Source: Paucimonas sp.
Lineage (GTDB): Bacteria; Pseudomonadota; Gammaproteobacteria; Pseudomonadales; Pseudomonadaceae
Length of the DNA stretch: 64,000 bases
Direction: 5' to 3'
NCBI GenBank assembly: GCA_031253995.1
Contig: JAIRVG010000052.1
Location: 62,001 to 126,000 of the forward strand
The notes beneath the pieces are model-generated. The model saw nothing but the letters and a program-made list of their open reading frames with translations. It searched no databases and was not told where the DNA came from. Shown here piece by piece: positions 42,471 to 52,747 of the stretch (positions are counted from its first letter, which is position 1; every line of letters starts with the position of its first letter). Position numbers and translations under genes: made by a program.

Positions 42471-45400
42471 TCAGGCACCCGCGGCGGTGAGCAATCCTTC
42501 GACGTCGCCGGCATGGCGGCAGCGCAACAACTGTCCGGGTGACAGCGGCACGGCGAACTGTTCGTGCAGCCGCGCCGCAATGGCTTTCAGGTGCTGCGGA
42601 CGCAGGCCGAGGCTGACGAAGTCCACCTGTGGGTCGTTGCTGGCGTCGGGTGCCAGACCGAGCACCTGCCGGTAGATGTCCAGGACCTTGTCCCGCGCCG
42701 TGGCGGGCGGCGGAGCGGCGAGCAGCTCGCGGGCGCGACGGCGGTCCGGCTTGCCGTTCTGCGACAGCGGCAATGCGTCGACCGCCAGCACAAGCGTCGG
42801 CACATGGGACTGCGGCAGGTGCTTGCGGGCGTAGTCGCGCAGGTCGCCGGCACTTGGCACGGTGGCCTGCGGATCGACGACATACAGCGCCCCCAGGCAC
42901 AGTTCGCCCAGGCGCGCATCGCCGTAGTCCACCACCAGCACATGGCGCAGCGCCGGGTGCTGGCCCAGCACCATTTCCACGTCCGGCAGCGAGACCCGTA
43001 CCCCGCGCACCTTCACGTAGCCGTTGACGCGGCTGTCGAAGAGCAGGGTGCCGTCGTCGCGATAACGTCCGCAGTCGCCGCTGCGGAAGGCGCGCACGCT
43101 TTCGCCGTTTTCATCCTGGACGGTGATGAAGTCGGTCTGCAGCAGCTCGCCATCCTGCAGGTAGCCCAGCGCCAGGTTGACCCCGGCGGTATGGATGCGG
43201 CCGACCACGCCCGTCGGACAATGCCGGCCATGGGCGTCGAGGACGAAGTAGCGGTTGCCAGGCAGCGGCTGGCCATAGGGAATCGACTGGCGGTCTGCGT
43301 CGCTGATCTCGTGCCAGATGCTCCAGATCGTGGTTTCCGTCGGTCCGCCCAGGGAAACCAGGCGCGTGTCCGGCAGCAGGCGCCGCAGTTCGGCGATCAC
43401 CGCAGGCTTGATGTAGTCGCCGCCCTGGGCGATCAGGCGCAGGCTGCGCAGGTCGTGCTCGCCACGGCAGGCCAGGAGCATTTCCAGGATGGCCGGCACC
43501 GAACACCACAGGGTCACGCCGTGCCGGGCCACCAGCTGGTTCCAGCGCAGCGCGTCCTTGTCCTCGCCAGGGCCCGGCAGGACCAGGGTGGCACCGGCGG
43601 TCAGGCTGCCGAAGATGTCGAACAGCGACATGTCGTGGTGCAGCGGGGTGACCGAGAGCACCACGTCGCGCTCGCTCACCTGCCAGTTGGCCAGGGTCGC
43701 GCCGAGCACGTTGGCCGTGGCGCGGTTGTCGAGCACCACGCATTTCGGCCGGCCGGTGGTGCCCGAGGTGTAGAGGTAGTAGCCCGGGGTGTCGTTGAGC
43801 GACAGGTCGGGCAGGTCCGCGGGAGCCGGGGCCGGCTCGGCGAGCAGCGCCGCGCAGGTGGTCGTCGGGTGCACCAGGGGTTCGGCTTCGGCCAGCACCA
43901 CCAGGTCCGGGTCGCAGTTTTCCAGCAGGTACTGGCGCCTGTCCGCAGGTGCGGCGGCGTCGATCGGCACCCAGATCACCCCGGTCAGCGCGCAGGCCAG
44001 GGCCAGCATGGTGTGTTCCGGGCTGCGCGGCAGGCACAGGGCGAGCACATGGCCCTGTTCCAGGCCGCGGGCGCGCAGGGCGGCGATGATCCGGGCGACA
44101 CCTTCGCCAAGCTCGGCGTAGCTCAGCTGGCGTTCGCCGCTGACCAGGGCCAGCCTGTCATTGCCAGGGCGGAACAGGTTGGCCGCGAGTCGTGCCAGCC
44201 AGGGTTCGCGGCAGGCCGCACTGACGGGCGTGTTGAGGCGGTAGTGGGCGATATCCACCAGTGCCGTACTGTCGAGGGCGAACTCGCCGCTGCTGGCGAT
44301 CTGCTCGATGGCCTGCTCCAGGCCGCGCAGATAGTCACCCACCAGCCTGGGCGCCAGCACGTCGCGGGCGTAGTCGATATCCACCTGCAGCGCGCCTTCG
44401 GCGTCTGCCCAGAAGCGGATGTCCATGGCCACCTGCGGGGTCTGGGTCAGGCCGCCTTGCAGCTGCATGGCGCTGTCGCCGGCAGCCACCGGCCAGGACA
44501 GGCCGTTGGTGATCACCACCGGCAGCACCGGGCCCGGGCCATGTTTCTCGAACAGTTGGCGGGCCAGGTCGACGCCGGAGAAGGCCAGGTGCTGCAGGCC
44601 TTCCAGCACATCCACCTGCAACTGCGCGGCGCGCTGGACGAAGCTGGCGTCGCTGTCCGTCCAGTTGATCGCGAGGAAGCTGGAACGGTTGGCGAAGGCC
44701 GCGTCGCTCGCTGGCGCCACCGGCACCGCTACGCACAGGCCGCCTTCGCTGACCCAGCGGCCGAGGACTTCCAGCACCACCGCCATCACCGCGGAGTTCT
44801 TGAACAGGCGCTGGCGGGCGCCGAGACGGGACAGCGCGGCGAAGGTTGCCTTGGGCACCCGCAGGCTCTGTCGTTCATAGCGACCCACTCCAGCCTGGTC
44901 GAGTGGCAGGCTCCAGGGCAGGCGCGGCGGGCCGTCCACCGTGGCCAGCTTGGTGCTCCAGTAGTCGGCGTCCACCTTGCGTTGCGTCGAGAGGTCGCTG
45001 CTGGCGCTCTCGGTAACGGGCTGTTCGTCGACGCGACCTTCGCACAGTTCCAGTTGCAGCGCGGCGATGGCGCGGCCATCCAGGATCAGGGCGTCGAAGC
45101 GGGTGAACACCAGCAGTTCGTCGCCGGCCAGGCGGAAGGCCGTGACATTCCACGGCGAGCGCTCCAGCGGCGCCATGGCATGGGCATAGGCTTCGCGCTG
45201 CGTCTCGATCTGCGCCAGCGCCTCGGCGAGGGGCAGGTGGCTCAGGTCGACTTCATCCAGGTTCAGTTGTACTTCGTCGCTGATCCACTGCAGTCGTCGG
45301 CGCTCGTCGATGCGGGTGCGCAGCCCCGGATGACGGCGGACCATCGCCGCCAGCCGCTCGCGCAGCACGGCGATTTCCAGCCGGCCGCGGTACTCGCGAA

Positions 45401-46784
45401 ACTCCTGCATGGCCACGCCGCCCAGGGGCATCTGGGTAGTGCGGCCGAGCAGATAGGCCTGTTGCAGCGGGGTGAGCGGCGTGGGTTGCGGTAGCGGCCG
45501 CTCAAGGACAGCAGGCTGCGCGGCAACCTCGGCCAGCAGGCCGGTGAAGCGCTCGAACAGCGCCGTGACCCAGGTTTCGGGCAGGGCATCCAGACGGATG
45601 TCCCAGTTGATCAGGATGCCGCCGTCGGCGCTGGCGATCTGTGCATCCAGAGCCACCTGCGGCCCCTGCGACATCACCCAGTTCAGCTCACCGAAGGCCC
45701 GCCGTACCCGCGGCGAGAACAGTTCGCCACCGGGCAGGTCGAGGGCTGCGGTGAACACCACCGGCGCCAGTTGCGGCGTGCCGTGATGGCGCGACAGGTC
45801 GCGCATCAGGTTCACCCCGGACCAGGCGCTGTGCTCCAGCCGTTCGATCATGTCCCGCGCCACCTGGGCGCAGAGCGCCGCCAGGGTGTCGGCCTGGTCG
45901 AGGTCGATGTCGAGGATCAGCACATTGGCAAATTCGCCGACGATGCGCTCGGCCCCGTCCACCAGCGGCGCACGCCAGAAACCCGGGACATTGAGGCGGA
46001 ATCGACGATCGCCGGTCTGGGCGCCGAGTGCCGCGGCGAACAGGCCGAGCAGCAGGTTCGACAGGGTGATCCGCTGCGCTCGCGCCAGTTGGCGCAGGGC
46101 CTGGCGTTGCCCGGGGTTGAGCCAGGCGTTCAGGCGCTGGCTGCGTGCCCGGGCTTCGGGCGGATCGAGGAGCGGCAGGGCGGGTGCTGGCGCGATACGG
46201 TCCAGACGCTCACGCCACCAGTGACGATCACGTTCCCGGGCGGCGTGCAGGGCGGAATCGGTGCGTGCCGCGTCCCACCAGTCGAAGAAGGTCGGCGCTG
46301 GGGCCGGCGGGTTGTCTGCCTCTTCGTAGCAGTGCGCGAGGTCTTCCAGCAGCACGCGAAAGCTCGACGGGTCGATGGCGATCATGTCGGTGTCGACATG
46401 CAGGCGGCAGCGTCCGCCGTCCAGCAGGCTGATGCCGAAGCGGGCGCCGTGGCCCTGGCGCAGGTCCAGTTGCTGATGGCTCCAGGCATCGCGCTTGCGC
46501 GCCAGCTGAAGGTGCGCGTCGGTTTCGGCCAGGCCGCGCAGGTCGTCGACTTCCAGGCCCGGCGCCTGGTCTGGCGGGGCGATGAATTGCTGGCCTTCAT
46601 GGTCGATTCTCAGGCGCAGCATCGGGTGCAGCATACATACCTGTGCAAGGGCGGCATGAAGCCGCTCCAGGTCGATGGCGGTGCCATCGAACTCGGCGTA
46701 CAGATGAGCTGAAACTGTCCCTAATGCCGCATGAGTCGTGCGCCCGATCCAACAGGCGGCTTGCATTTCGGTTAACGCTCTCAT
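42471..46784 (-). CDS. NRPS with two cyclisation domains, adenylation domain and degenerate carrier
   Basis: This roughly 1437-aa NRPS has four regions. The first heterocyclisation domain has the Cy motif DMIAIDPSS (Asp133, Asp138, Ser141). The second C/Cy domain starts near residue 431 and has DALILDGRA, lacking the final Ser. The adenylation domain has [10 protein letters not shown] near 1005, GGPTETT and NGKPDRR. A C-terminal carrier-like region reads LGLRPQHL, with Pro1396 where the phosphopantetheine Ser should be. It resembles AngN plus AngR (Cy-Cy and A-PCP*) fused. It would activate the amino acid (Thr in pseudomonine), condense it with salicyl-PmsE and form an oxazoline. The ATG at 46784 is used; a TTG at 46811 is the alternative. 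Confidence 0.87.
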   Translation of the reverse strand: MRALTEMQAACWIGRTTHAALGTVSAHLYAEFDGTAIDLERLHAALAQVCMLHPMLRLRIDHEGQQFIAPPDQAPGLEVDDLRGLAETDAHLQLARKRDAWSHQQLDLRQGHGARFGISLLDGGRCRLHVDTDMIAIDPSSFRVLLEDLAHCYEEADNPPAPAPTFFDWWDAARTDSALHAARERDRHWWRERLDRIAPAPALPLLDPPEARARSQRLNAWLNPGQRQALRQLARAQRITLSNLLLGLFAAALGAQTGDRRFRLNVPGFWRAPLVDGAERIVGEFANVLILDIDLDQADTLAALCAQVARDMIERLEHSAWSGVNLMRDLSRHHGTPQLAPVVFTAALDLPGGELFSPRVRRAFGELNWVMSQGPQVALDAQIASADGGILINWDIRLDALPETWVTALFERFTGLLAEVAAQPAVLERPLPQPTPLTPLQQAYLLGRTTQMPLGGVAMQEFREYRGRLEIAVLRERLAAMVRRHPGLRTRIDERRRLQWISDEVQLNLDEVDLSHLPLAEALAQIETQREAYAHAMAPLERSPWNVTAFRLAGDELLVFTRFDALILDGRAIAALQLELCEGRVDEQPVTESASSDLSTQRKVDADYWSTKLATVDGPPRLPWSLPLDQAGVGRYERQSLRVPKATFAALSRLGARQRLFKNSAVMAVVLEVLGRWVSEGGLCVAVPVAPASDAAFANRSSFLAINWTDSDASFVQRAAQLQVDVLEGLQHLAFSGVDLARQLFEKHGPGPVLPVVITNGLSWPVAAGDSAMQLQGGLTQTPQVAMDIRFWADAEGALQVDIDYARDVLAPRLVGDYLRGLEQAIEQIASSGEFALDSTALVDIAHYRLNTPVSAACREPWLARLAANLFRPGNDRLALVSGERQLSYAELGEGVARIIAALRARGLEQGHVLALCLPRSPEHTMLALACALTGVIWVPIDAAAPADRRQYLLENCDPDLVVLAEAEPLVHPTTTCAALLAEPAPAPADLPDLSLNDTPGYYLYTSGTTGRPKCVVLDNRATANVLGATLANWQVSERDVVLSVTPLHHDMSLFDIFGSLTAGATLVLPGPGEDKDALRWNQLVARHGVTLWCSVPAILEMLLACRGEHDLRSLRLIAQGGDYIKPAVIAELRRLLPDTRLVSLGGPTETTIWSIWHEISDADRQSIPYGQPLPGNRYFVLDAHGRHCPTGVVGRIHTAGVNLALGYLQDGELLQTDFITVQDENGESVRAFRSGDCGRYRDDGTLLFDSRVNGYVKVRGVRVSLPDVEMVLGQHPALRHVLVVDYGDARLGELCLGALYVVDPQATVPSAGDLRDYARKHLPQSHVPTLVLAVDALPLSQNGKPDRRRARELLAAPPPATARDKVLDIYRQVLGLAPDASNDPQVDFVSLGLRPQHLKAIAARLHEQFAVPLSPGQLLRCRHAGDVEGLLTAAGA

Positions 46785-46832
46785 GGGTTCACTCGTGTCG
46801 CTGATTGACAAGTCCGTATTTATGGCGTCCCC

Positions 46833-46863
46833 TATAATAGAAACGATAATGATTCCGATTCAA
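46833..46863. promoter_or_regulatory. Fur-box-like site and TATAAT in the pmsC/NRPS divergent region
   Basis: GATAATGATTCCGATT (from 46845) matches 12 of 19 Fur-consensus positions. It lies just after a TATAAT (46833-46838) that could be a -10 box for pmsC. A TTGACA at 46805 is too far (22 bases) to be a standard -35. The site sits between the divergent biosynthetic operons and probably represses both under iron sufficiency. Confidence 0.55.
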
Positions 46864-46905
46864 CTGTAATTTTTTTCTGACTCGTAGGCAGGAGGCTAAA
46901 CCGAG

Positions 46906-48081
46906 ATGAGAGCGAGCACGCTCATGGCGACTGGCATGGATGAAGCAGTGGCAGTCGACCGATCCATGACCTTTTCATTCACCTCGGGTGACCGTGAACT
47001 GGTCGTCAACGGTGCCTTGCAGCGCATCGATACTCCCGCCGCCGGCGGCGACAACGCCGAAGGCCTGTTCCAGAAGTCCGTCGCCCAGGCCCTCGACAGG
47101 GCTCGCCGGGCAGGGCAGGCCAACCCCATCGTGGTCGGCGCCATTCCTTTCGATCCCGCCGAAGCCTCGTGCCTCTACCTTGCGCAGGAGCATGAGTGGC
47201 GTGCCCGTGACGCGTCCGGCGCCAACCTGGGCGAGGAAATGCCCGGCTTGCTCGAACAGAAGGCGATCCCCGACGAGGACGCCTTCAAGCGTTCGGTGGA
47301 ACACGCCATCGTCAACTTCCGTCACAGCGATGTGCGCAAGGCGGTGCTGTCGATCCAGCGCGAACTGGTCTTCGACGGCGACGTGGACGTGGACCTGGTA
47401 CAGCGCAACCTGCGGGCGCAAAACCCCGCGGGCTATCACTTCCGCGTGCCGATGAGCGATGGCGCCACCTTGCTCGGGGTCAGCCCGGAGCTGCTGGTGC
47501 GCAAGGAGGGCTGGAACTTCGTCTCCAATCCGCTGGCGGGCTCGGCCCGGCGCATGGCCGATGCCGACGCCGACCGACGTAACGCCGAGTGGCTGGCGGC
47601 CTCGGAAAAGGACCACTACGAACACGGCTTCGTCACCCGCGACATCGCGGCCCGTGTCGGCGAGCTGTGCACCCGGCTGGACGTGCCGCTGCGGCCGTCG
47701 CTGATCAGCACCCCGGCGCTGTGGCACCTGTCCACGCGCATCGAGGGTGACCTCGCCGACCCTTCGGTGTCGGCGCTGCAACTGGCCTGCCGCCTGCACC
47801 CGACCCCGGCGGTCTGCGGCTTCCCTACCGAGCGTGCGCGGCGGCTGATCCGCTTCGTCGAGCCCTTCGAGCGCGGCCTGTTCACCGGCATGGTTGGCTG
47901 GTGCGACGCCGAGGGTAACGGCGAGTGGGTGGTGACCATCCGTTGCGGCACCTTCAAGCGCAACCGCGTGCGCCTGTTCGCCGGCGCCGGCATCGTCGAG
48001 GCCTCGCAACCGGCGGCGGAATGGGCGGAAGTCCAGACCAAACTGGGCACCATGCTGCGTGCCTGCGGACTGCATCATTAA
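46906..48081 (+). CDS. pmsC: Isochorismate synthase
   Basis: This 391-aa chorismate-binding enzyme of the EntC/DhbC/PmsC type converts chorismate to isochorismate. Typical segments are GVSPELLVRKEGWNFVSNPLAGSARR, LHPTPAVCGFPTERA and GLFTGMVGWCDAEGNGEWVVTIRC. GGAGG lies 10 bases before the ATG at 46906; an in-frame ATG at 46924 is an alternative. It is the first gene of the pmsCEAB order described in P. fluorescens WCS374. With PmsB it makes salicylate. A Fur-like site lies upstream. Confidence 0.92.
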   Translation: MRASTLMATGMDEAVAVDRSMTFSFTSGDRELVVNGALQRIDTPAAGGDNAEGLFQKSVAQALDRARRAGQANPIVVGAIPFDPAEASCLYLAQEHEWRARDASGANLGEEMPGLLEQKAIPDEDAFKRSVEHAIVNFRHSDVRKAVLSIQRELVFDGDVDVDLVQRNLRAQNPAGYHFRVPMSDGATLLGVSPELLVRKEGWNFVSNPLAGSARRMADADADRRNAEWLAASEKDHYEHGFVTRDIAARVGELCTRLDVPLRPSLISTPALWHLSTRIEGDLADPSVSALQLACRLHPTPAVCGFPTERARRLIRFVEPFERGLFTGMVGWCDAEGNGEWVVTIRCGTFKRNRVRLFAGAGIVEASQPAAEWAEVQTKLGTMLRACGLHH

Positions 48082-48099
48082 CCAAGGACGTTGGACCCA

Positions 48100-49935
48100 A
48101 TGACTATCGAATTCACCGACTGGCCCCAGGAGCGGGCGCAACGCTATCGCGACGCGGGCTACTGGATCGACCAGACCCTGGACCGCATCCTGATCGAGCG
48201 CGCCCAGGCCCGACCGCAAGCGCTGGCGATCATCTGTGGCGACCGCCGCTTCACCTACGGCGAGCTGGACACCCTGTCGTCCAACCTGGCCTCGCGCCTG
48301 GCCGAGCGCGGCCTTGGCCGGGGCGACACGGCCCTGGTGCAACTGCCCAACGTCGCCGAGTTCTACATCGTCCTGTTCGCCCTGCTCAAGGCCGGCATCG
48401 TGCCGCTCAGCGCGCTGTTCAGCCATCGCAAGCTGGAGCTGGGTGCCTATGCCAGGCAGATCCTGCCCAGGTTGCTGGTCGGCTCCCGCGAGCACGAAGT
48501 GTTCCGTGACGACGGCTATGCAGAGACCTTCGCCCAGGTTGGCGCGGTACCGGAGATCACCTTGTTGCTCGGCGAGTCCGATCCGGCAAGGGACCTGGCC
48601 CACTGGATCGATACCCCGGCCAGCCAGGCGGTGACGTTCGCCGCGACCCCGACCGACCAGGTCGCGCTGTTCCAGCTCTCCGGCGGCAGCACCGGGATTC
48701 CCAAGCTGATCCCGCGGACCCACAACGACTACCACTACAACGCCCGCACCTGCGCCGAGATCTGCGCGCTGGACAGCCACACCCGCTTCCTCTGCGCAGT
48801 GCCGGCGCCGCATAACTTCCTGCTCAGCTCGCCCGGCGCCCTTGGCGTATTCCATGCCGGTGGGTGCGTGGTGATGGCGGCGACGCCCGAGCCGTCGAGC
48901 TGCTTCGAACTGGTCCGCCGCCACGAGATCAACACCGTCGCCCTGGTGCCGAGCGCCGTGGCCCTGTGGCTGCAGGCGGCGCCGGCGCATCGCGAGCAGT
49001 TGCAGTCGCTGGAATACCTGCAGGTCGGCGGCGCGGTGTTCGCCGATTCACTGGCGCGCCAGGTGCCCGGCGCGCTCGGTTGCAAGCTGCAGCAGGTGTT
49101 CGGCATGGCCGAGGGCCTGATCAACTACACCCGCCTGGACGACAGCGACGAGCAGATCTTCACCACGCAGGGGCGTCCCATCAGCCCGGCCGACGAAATC
49201 AAGATCCTCGACGAGGACGGCGTGCCGGTGGCGCCGGGCGAGACCGGCATGCTCGCCACCCGGGGGCCCTACACCTTCTGCGGCTACTACAAGAGCCCCG
49301 AGCAGAACGCCAGCGCCTTCGATGCCGACGGCTTCTACTACTCCGGCGATCTGGTGCAGCTCACCCCGAGCGGCGACCTGCGGGTGGTCGGGCGGATCAA
49401 GGACCAGATCAACCGTGGCGGCGAGAAGGTCGCCTCGGAAGAGATCGAGAACCTGCTGGTGCTGCACCCGGACGTCACCCATGCCGGCCTTGTGGCCATG
49501 CCGGACGAGGCGCTGGGGGAGAAGAGCTGCGCCTTCGTCGTCTCGCGCAATCCTGCCCTCAAGGCCCCGGCCCTGCGCCGGCACCTGCTGGAGCTGGGCA
49601 TCGCCGAATACAAGCTGCCGGACCGCATCCGCCTGATCGAGGTGATGCCGCTGACCGCCGTGGGCAAGATCGACAAGAAGCGCCTGCGCCACCTGCTCAA
49701 CGTGGAAAACACCCGGACCTGGCTGCACGAGCGGCTGCGCCAGGTGCTGGAGGACGGGGAGACCCTCGACCCGCAGGAGAACCTGATCTACTACGGCCTC
49801 GACTCGTTGCAGGTGATGAAGGTGGCGGGCGAGCTCAAGGCCCGTGGTATCGCCGTGAGCTTCGAGGAACTGGCCAGCGCGCCGACCCTGGCCAGCTGGT
49901 GGTCGCTGGTGGAGGCGCGCCAGAAGGCCGCCTGA
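48100..49935 (+). CDS. pmsE: Aryl-acid adenylating enzyme fused to an aryl carrier domain
   Basis: This 611-aa protein has an EntE/DhbE-type adenylation domain (about residues 1-530; LSGGSTGIPKLIPRTHNDY, GRIKDQINRGGEKV) and a C-terminal aryl carrier domain with phosphopantetheine Ser569 in YYGLDSLQVM. It would adenylate salicylate and load it on its own carrier. The acid-binding segment reads HNFLLSSPG (Asn239...Ser244) with AEGLINY (Ile341); by comparison with DhbE the Ser is a feature of 2,3-dihydroxybenzoate enzymes, whereas salicylate enzymes often have Cys. The ATG at 48100 is preferred over the TTG at 48091. It lies 18 bases after pmsC. Confidence 0.9.
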   Translation: MTIEFTDWPQERAQRYRDAGYWIDQTLDRILIERAQARPQALAIICGDRRFTYGELDTLSSNLASRLAERGLGRGDTALVQLPNVAEFYIVLFALLKAGIVPLSALFSHRKLELGAYARQILPRLLVGSREHEVFRDDGYAETFAQVGAVPEITLLLGESDPARDLAHWIDTPASQAVTFAATPTDQVALFQLSGGSTGIPKLIPRTHNDYHYNARTCAEICALDSHTRFLCAVPAPHNFLLSSPGALGVFHAGGCVVMAATPEPSSCFELVRRHEINTVALVPSAVALWLQAAPAHREQLQSLEYLQVGGAVFADSLARQVPGALGCKLQQVFGMAEGLINYTRLDDSDEQIFTTQGRPISPADEIKILDEDGVPVAPGETGMLATRGPYTFCGYYKSPEQNASAFDADGFYYSGDLVQLTPSGDLRVVGRIKDQINRGGEKVASEEIENLLVLHPDVTHAGLVAMPDEALGEKSCAFVVSRNPALKAPALRRHLLELGIAEYKLPDRIRLIEVMPLTAVGKIDKKRLRHLLNVENTRTWLHERLRQVLEDGETLDPQENLIYYGLDSLQVMKVAGELKARGIAVSFEELASAPTLASWWSLVEARQKAA

Positions 49936-49997
49936 TGTGCCGCGGACCGCGCTACCCAGCAGCGCGGTCCGCCCAGTCTATTTAAAAGGAGTTGGAT

Positions 49998-51209
49998 ATG
50001 ACGTTGTCTTCTGCCGATCAGACCCGGCTGGATCAGTTCTGGGAGCATTGCCTGAGGAACCAGTACTTCAACATCGGCTACCCGGAAAACGCCGACTTCA
50101 ACTATGCCCCGCTGCACCGCTTCCTGCGCTTCTCCCTGAACAACTGCGGTGACTGGGCCGAGCCCGGCAACTACGTGCTGAACTCCTTCGATTTCGAGAA
50201 GGACGTGATGGCCTTCTTCGCCGAGCTGTTCCATATCCCGCTGCAGGACAGCTGGGGCTACGTCACCAATGGTGGCACCGAGGGCAACATGTTCGGCTGC
50301 TACCTGGCCCGTGAGCTGTTCCCCGACGGCACCCTGTATTACTCGAAGGACACCCACTACTCGGTGGCCAAGATCGTCAAGCTGCTGCGCATCAAGTGCC
50401 GGGCGGTGGAGTCGCTGGCCAGCGGCGAGATCGACTACGACGACCTGCTGGCGAAGATTGCCGCCGACGGCGAGCACCATCCGATCATCTTCGCCAACAT
50501 CGGCACCACCATGCGCGGCGCGGTGGACGATATCGCCATCATCCAGCAGCGCCTGGCCGAGGCCGGCATTGCCCGCGAGGATTACTACCTGCACGCCGAT
50601 GCGGCGCTGAGCGGGATGATCCTGCCGTTCGTCGAGCAGCCGCAGCCGTTCACCTTCGCCGACGGCATCGACTCCATCTGCGTCTCGGGGCACAAGATGA
50701 TCGGCTCGCCGATTCCCTGCGGCATAGTCGTGGCCCGGCGAGCCAACGTCGAGCGCATCTCGGTGGAGGTGGACTACATCAGCGCCAACGACAAGACCAT
50801 CAGCGGCTCGCGCAACGGCCACACGCCGATGCTGATGTGGGCCGCGTTGCGCAGCCATTCGCCGGCGCAATGGCGGCGCCGGGTGAAGCACAGCCTGGAC
50901 AACGCGCAGTACGCTGTCGAGCGCCTGCGCGAAGCGGGGATCGACGCCTGGCGCAATGACAACTCCATCACCGTGGTGTTTCCCTGCCCGTCGCCGCGGA
51001 TTGCCAGGAAATACTGCCTGGCCACTTCCGGCGACACCGCGCACCTGATCACCACGCCCCATCATCAGGACAAGAGCATGATCGATGCCCTGATCGACGA
51101 AATGATTGCCGAGGTCCGGCCCCGGGAATGGCGTGCCGGTCCGCGGGTTGCCGGGCTGCATGCGCTGGCGCCGGCGCGGGTTGCCGGCTCGCGCTTCGAC
51201 GTAATCTGA
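49998..51209 (+). CDS. pmsA: Pyridoxal-phosphate-dependent histidine decarboxylase
   Basis: This 403-aa group II PLP decarboxylase makes histamine, which is then N-hydroxylated and joined to the siderophore. The PLP lysine is Lys233 in [14 protein letters not shown], almost the same position as in Morganella histidine decarboxylase. [23 protein letters not shown] and HADAALSGM are also family blocks. It has a roughly 20-residue C-terminal extension relative to the 378-aa enterobacterial enzymes. AAGGAG 6 bases before the ATG at 49998 decides the start. It is third in pmsCEAB. Confidence 0.92.
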   Translation: MTLSSADQTRLDQFWEHCLRNQYFNIGYPENADFNYAPLHRFLRFSLNNCGDWAEPGNYVLNSFDFEKDVMAFFAELFHIPLQDSWGYVTNGGTEGNMFGCYLARELFPDGTLYYSKDTHYSVAKIVKLLRIKCRAVESLASGEIDYDDLLAKIAADGEHHPIIFANIGTTMRGAVDDIAIIQQRLAEAGIAREDYYLHADAALSGMILPFVEQPQPFTFADGIDSICVSGHKMIGSPIPCGIVVARRANVERISVEVDYISANDKTISGSRNGHTPMLMWAALRSHSPAQWRRRVKHSLDNAQYAVERLREAGIDAWRNDNSITVVFPCPSPRIARKYCLATSGDTAHLITTPHHQDKSMIDALIDEMIAEVRPREWRAGPRVAGLHALAPARVAGSRFDVI

Positions 51210-51235
51210 CCCTGGTTCGAAAGAGGACACGTTCA

Positions 51236-51550
51236 ATGTTGCAACCGAAATCCCCGGAAGCCTGCACCAGCCTTGCGGACATCCGCGACGGCATCGACTT
51301 CCATGACCGGCAGATCTTCGAGGCGCTGCAAAAGCGCCTCGGCTACGTCAAGCAAGCGGTGCGCTTCAAGGCCAGCGAACAGGCGATCCCGGCCCCGGAG
51401 CGGGTCGCGGCGATGCTCGGCGAACGCCTGGAGTGGGCCGCGGCGGCGGGCTTCGACCCGGCGTTCACCGAGACGCTGTACGAGCAGATCATCCAGTGGA
51501 ATATCCAGCAGCAGATCGTGCATTGGCGGTCGATTCACGGGCAGCGCTGA
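51236..51550 (+). CDS. pmsB: Isochorismate-pyruvate lyase
   Basis: This 104-aa AroQ-fold helical protein of the chorismate mutase type II/PchB group eliminates pyruvate from isochorismate to give salicylate. Conserved features include SLADIRDGIDFHDRQIFEAL with Arg17, and KRLGYVKQAVRFK with the Lys/Arg active-site residues; size matches PchB (about 101 aa). GAGGA is 8 bases upstream. It is the last gene of pmsCEAB; no strong terminator follows. Confidence 0.93.
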   Translation: MLQPKSPEACTSLADIRDGIDFHDRQIFEALQKRLGYVKQAVRFKASEQAIPAPERVAAMLGERLEWAAAAGFDPAFTETLYEQIIQWNIQQQIVHWRSIHGQR

Positions 51551-51701
51551 TAGCGCCGCGATCGGCGGCGAAGCCGTCATGAAACCTGAGTCCCGAGTTT
51601 TTCTGACACACCTGGGATATCGGTTTTATGGCCGCTTCGCGGATGAATTCCACACCGACCGCACTGCTTGAAAATGCAGCAACGAGGCCCTGACCCTTCC
51701 C

Positions 51702-52718
51702 TCAGAACCGATCCACATCCACGATCGCCTGGACGAACGCCTGCGGCGCTTCCTGCGGCAGGTTGTGCCCCACGCCACCCTCGATCAGCCGGTACTCGTA
51801 CTTCCCGACATAGCGCTTGGCATACGCCTCGGCCGGCGGATGCGGCGCGCCGTTGGCGTCGCCTTCCAGGGCGATGCTCGGCACCGTGATCGGCGGGAAG
51901 GCGGCCAGCCTCTTCTCTATCCCGTCATAGCGTCGCTCACCCTTTTCCAGGCCCAGCCGCCAGCGATAGTTGTACACCGACACCGCCACATGGTCCGGAT
52001 TGGCCAGCGCCGCGGCGCTGCGTTCATAGGTGGCGTCGTCGAAGTGCCACTGGGGCGAGGCGGTTTTCCAGATCAGCCGGGCGAAGTCATGGGTGTTCTG
52101 CGCATAGCCCTGGCGCCCACGCTCGGTAGCGAAGTAGAACTGGTACCACCATTGTTGCTCCGCCGCCGGCGGCAGCGGCTGCTTGCCGAGTTGCTGGCTG
52201 CCGATCAGGTACCCGCTCACCGCCACCAGCGCCTTGACCCGCTCCGGCCACAGCGCCGCGACGATATCCGCGGTGCGTGCGCCCCAGTCATAGCCGCCAA
52301 GCACCGCCTGCTTGATGTTCAGTGCATCCATGAAGTCGATCAGGTCCTGGGCCAGCGCCGCCGGCTGGCCGTTGCGCAGGGTCTTCGGCGAGAGGAAACG
52401 GGTCTCGCCGTAGCCGCGGGCATAGGGCATCAGCACCCGGTAACCCTGCTCGGCCAGGGCCGGGGCAACATCGGCGTAGCTGTGGATGTCGTAGGGCCAG
52501 CCGTGCAGCAGGATCACTACCGGGCCATCGGCCGGGCCGGCCTCGGCGTAGGCCACGTCGAGCAGGCCGGCCTTGACGTGCTTGAGCGGGCCGAGCGAGG
52601 TGTGGCTGCCGGCGACGATCGGGGCGATCTGCGGTGCGGTACTTTCAGCGGCCTGGGTAGAGGCCAGCAGGCCCAGTTGCAGAACGCTGGCGGCGATGAC
52701 GGCGGTAAGGTTGCGCAT
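51702..52718 (-). CDS. Exported epoxide hydrolase-like alpha/beta hydrolase
   Basis: This 338-aa protein has an N-terminal signal peptide (about 23 residues, LLASTQAAE) and an epoxide-hydrolase/haloalkane-dehalogenase-type fold. The oxyanion motif is HGWPYD, the nucleophile elbow GGYDWGAR gives Asp144, and the base His lies in GGVGHNLP. An Asp nucleophile and HGWP point to epoxide hydrolase rather than esterase. AGGAG is 7 bases before the ATG at 52718. It is 29 bases downstream of the CcdA-thioredoxin gene and likely co-transcribed. Substrate unknown. Confidence 0.82.
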   Translation of the reverse strand: MRNLTAVIAASVLQLGLLASTQAAESTAPQIAPIVAGSHTSLGPLKHVKAGLLDVAYAEAGPADGPVVILLHGWPYDIHSYADVAPALAEQGYRVLMPYARGYGETRFLSPKTLRNGQPAALAQDLIDFMDALNIKQAVLGGYDWGARTADIVAALWPERVKALVAVSGYLIGSQQLGKQPLPPAAEQQWWYQFYFATERGRQGYAQNTHDFARLIWKTASPQWHFDDATYERSAAALANPDHVAVSVYNYRWRLGLEKGERRYDGIEKRLAAFPPITVPSIALEGDANGAPHPPAEAYAKRYVGKYEYRLIEGGVGHNLPQEAPQAFVQAIVDVDRF

Positions 52719-52747
52719 GGTCTTGCTCCTTGATGGGGCGGGGGAAA

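Noticed and set aside
42564..45494. Open frame of 976 codons on the plus strand
   Set aside because: It is antisense to the NRPS gene, whose domains are clear.
46805..46838. TTGACA...TATAAT as a complete sigma-70 promoter for pmsC
   Set aside because: The spacing is 22 bases, too long for a standard promoter; only the TATAAT was kept as a possible -10.
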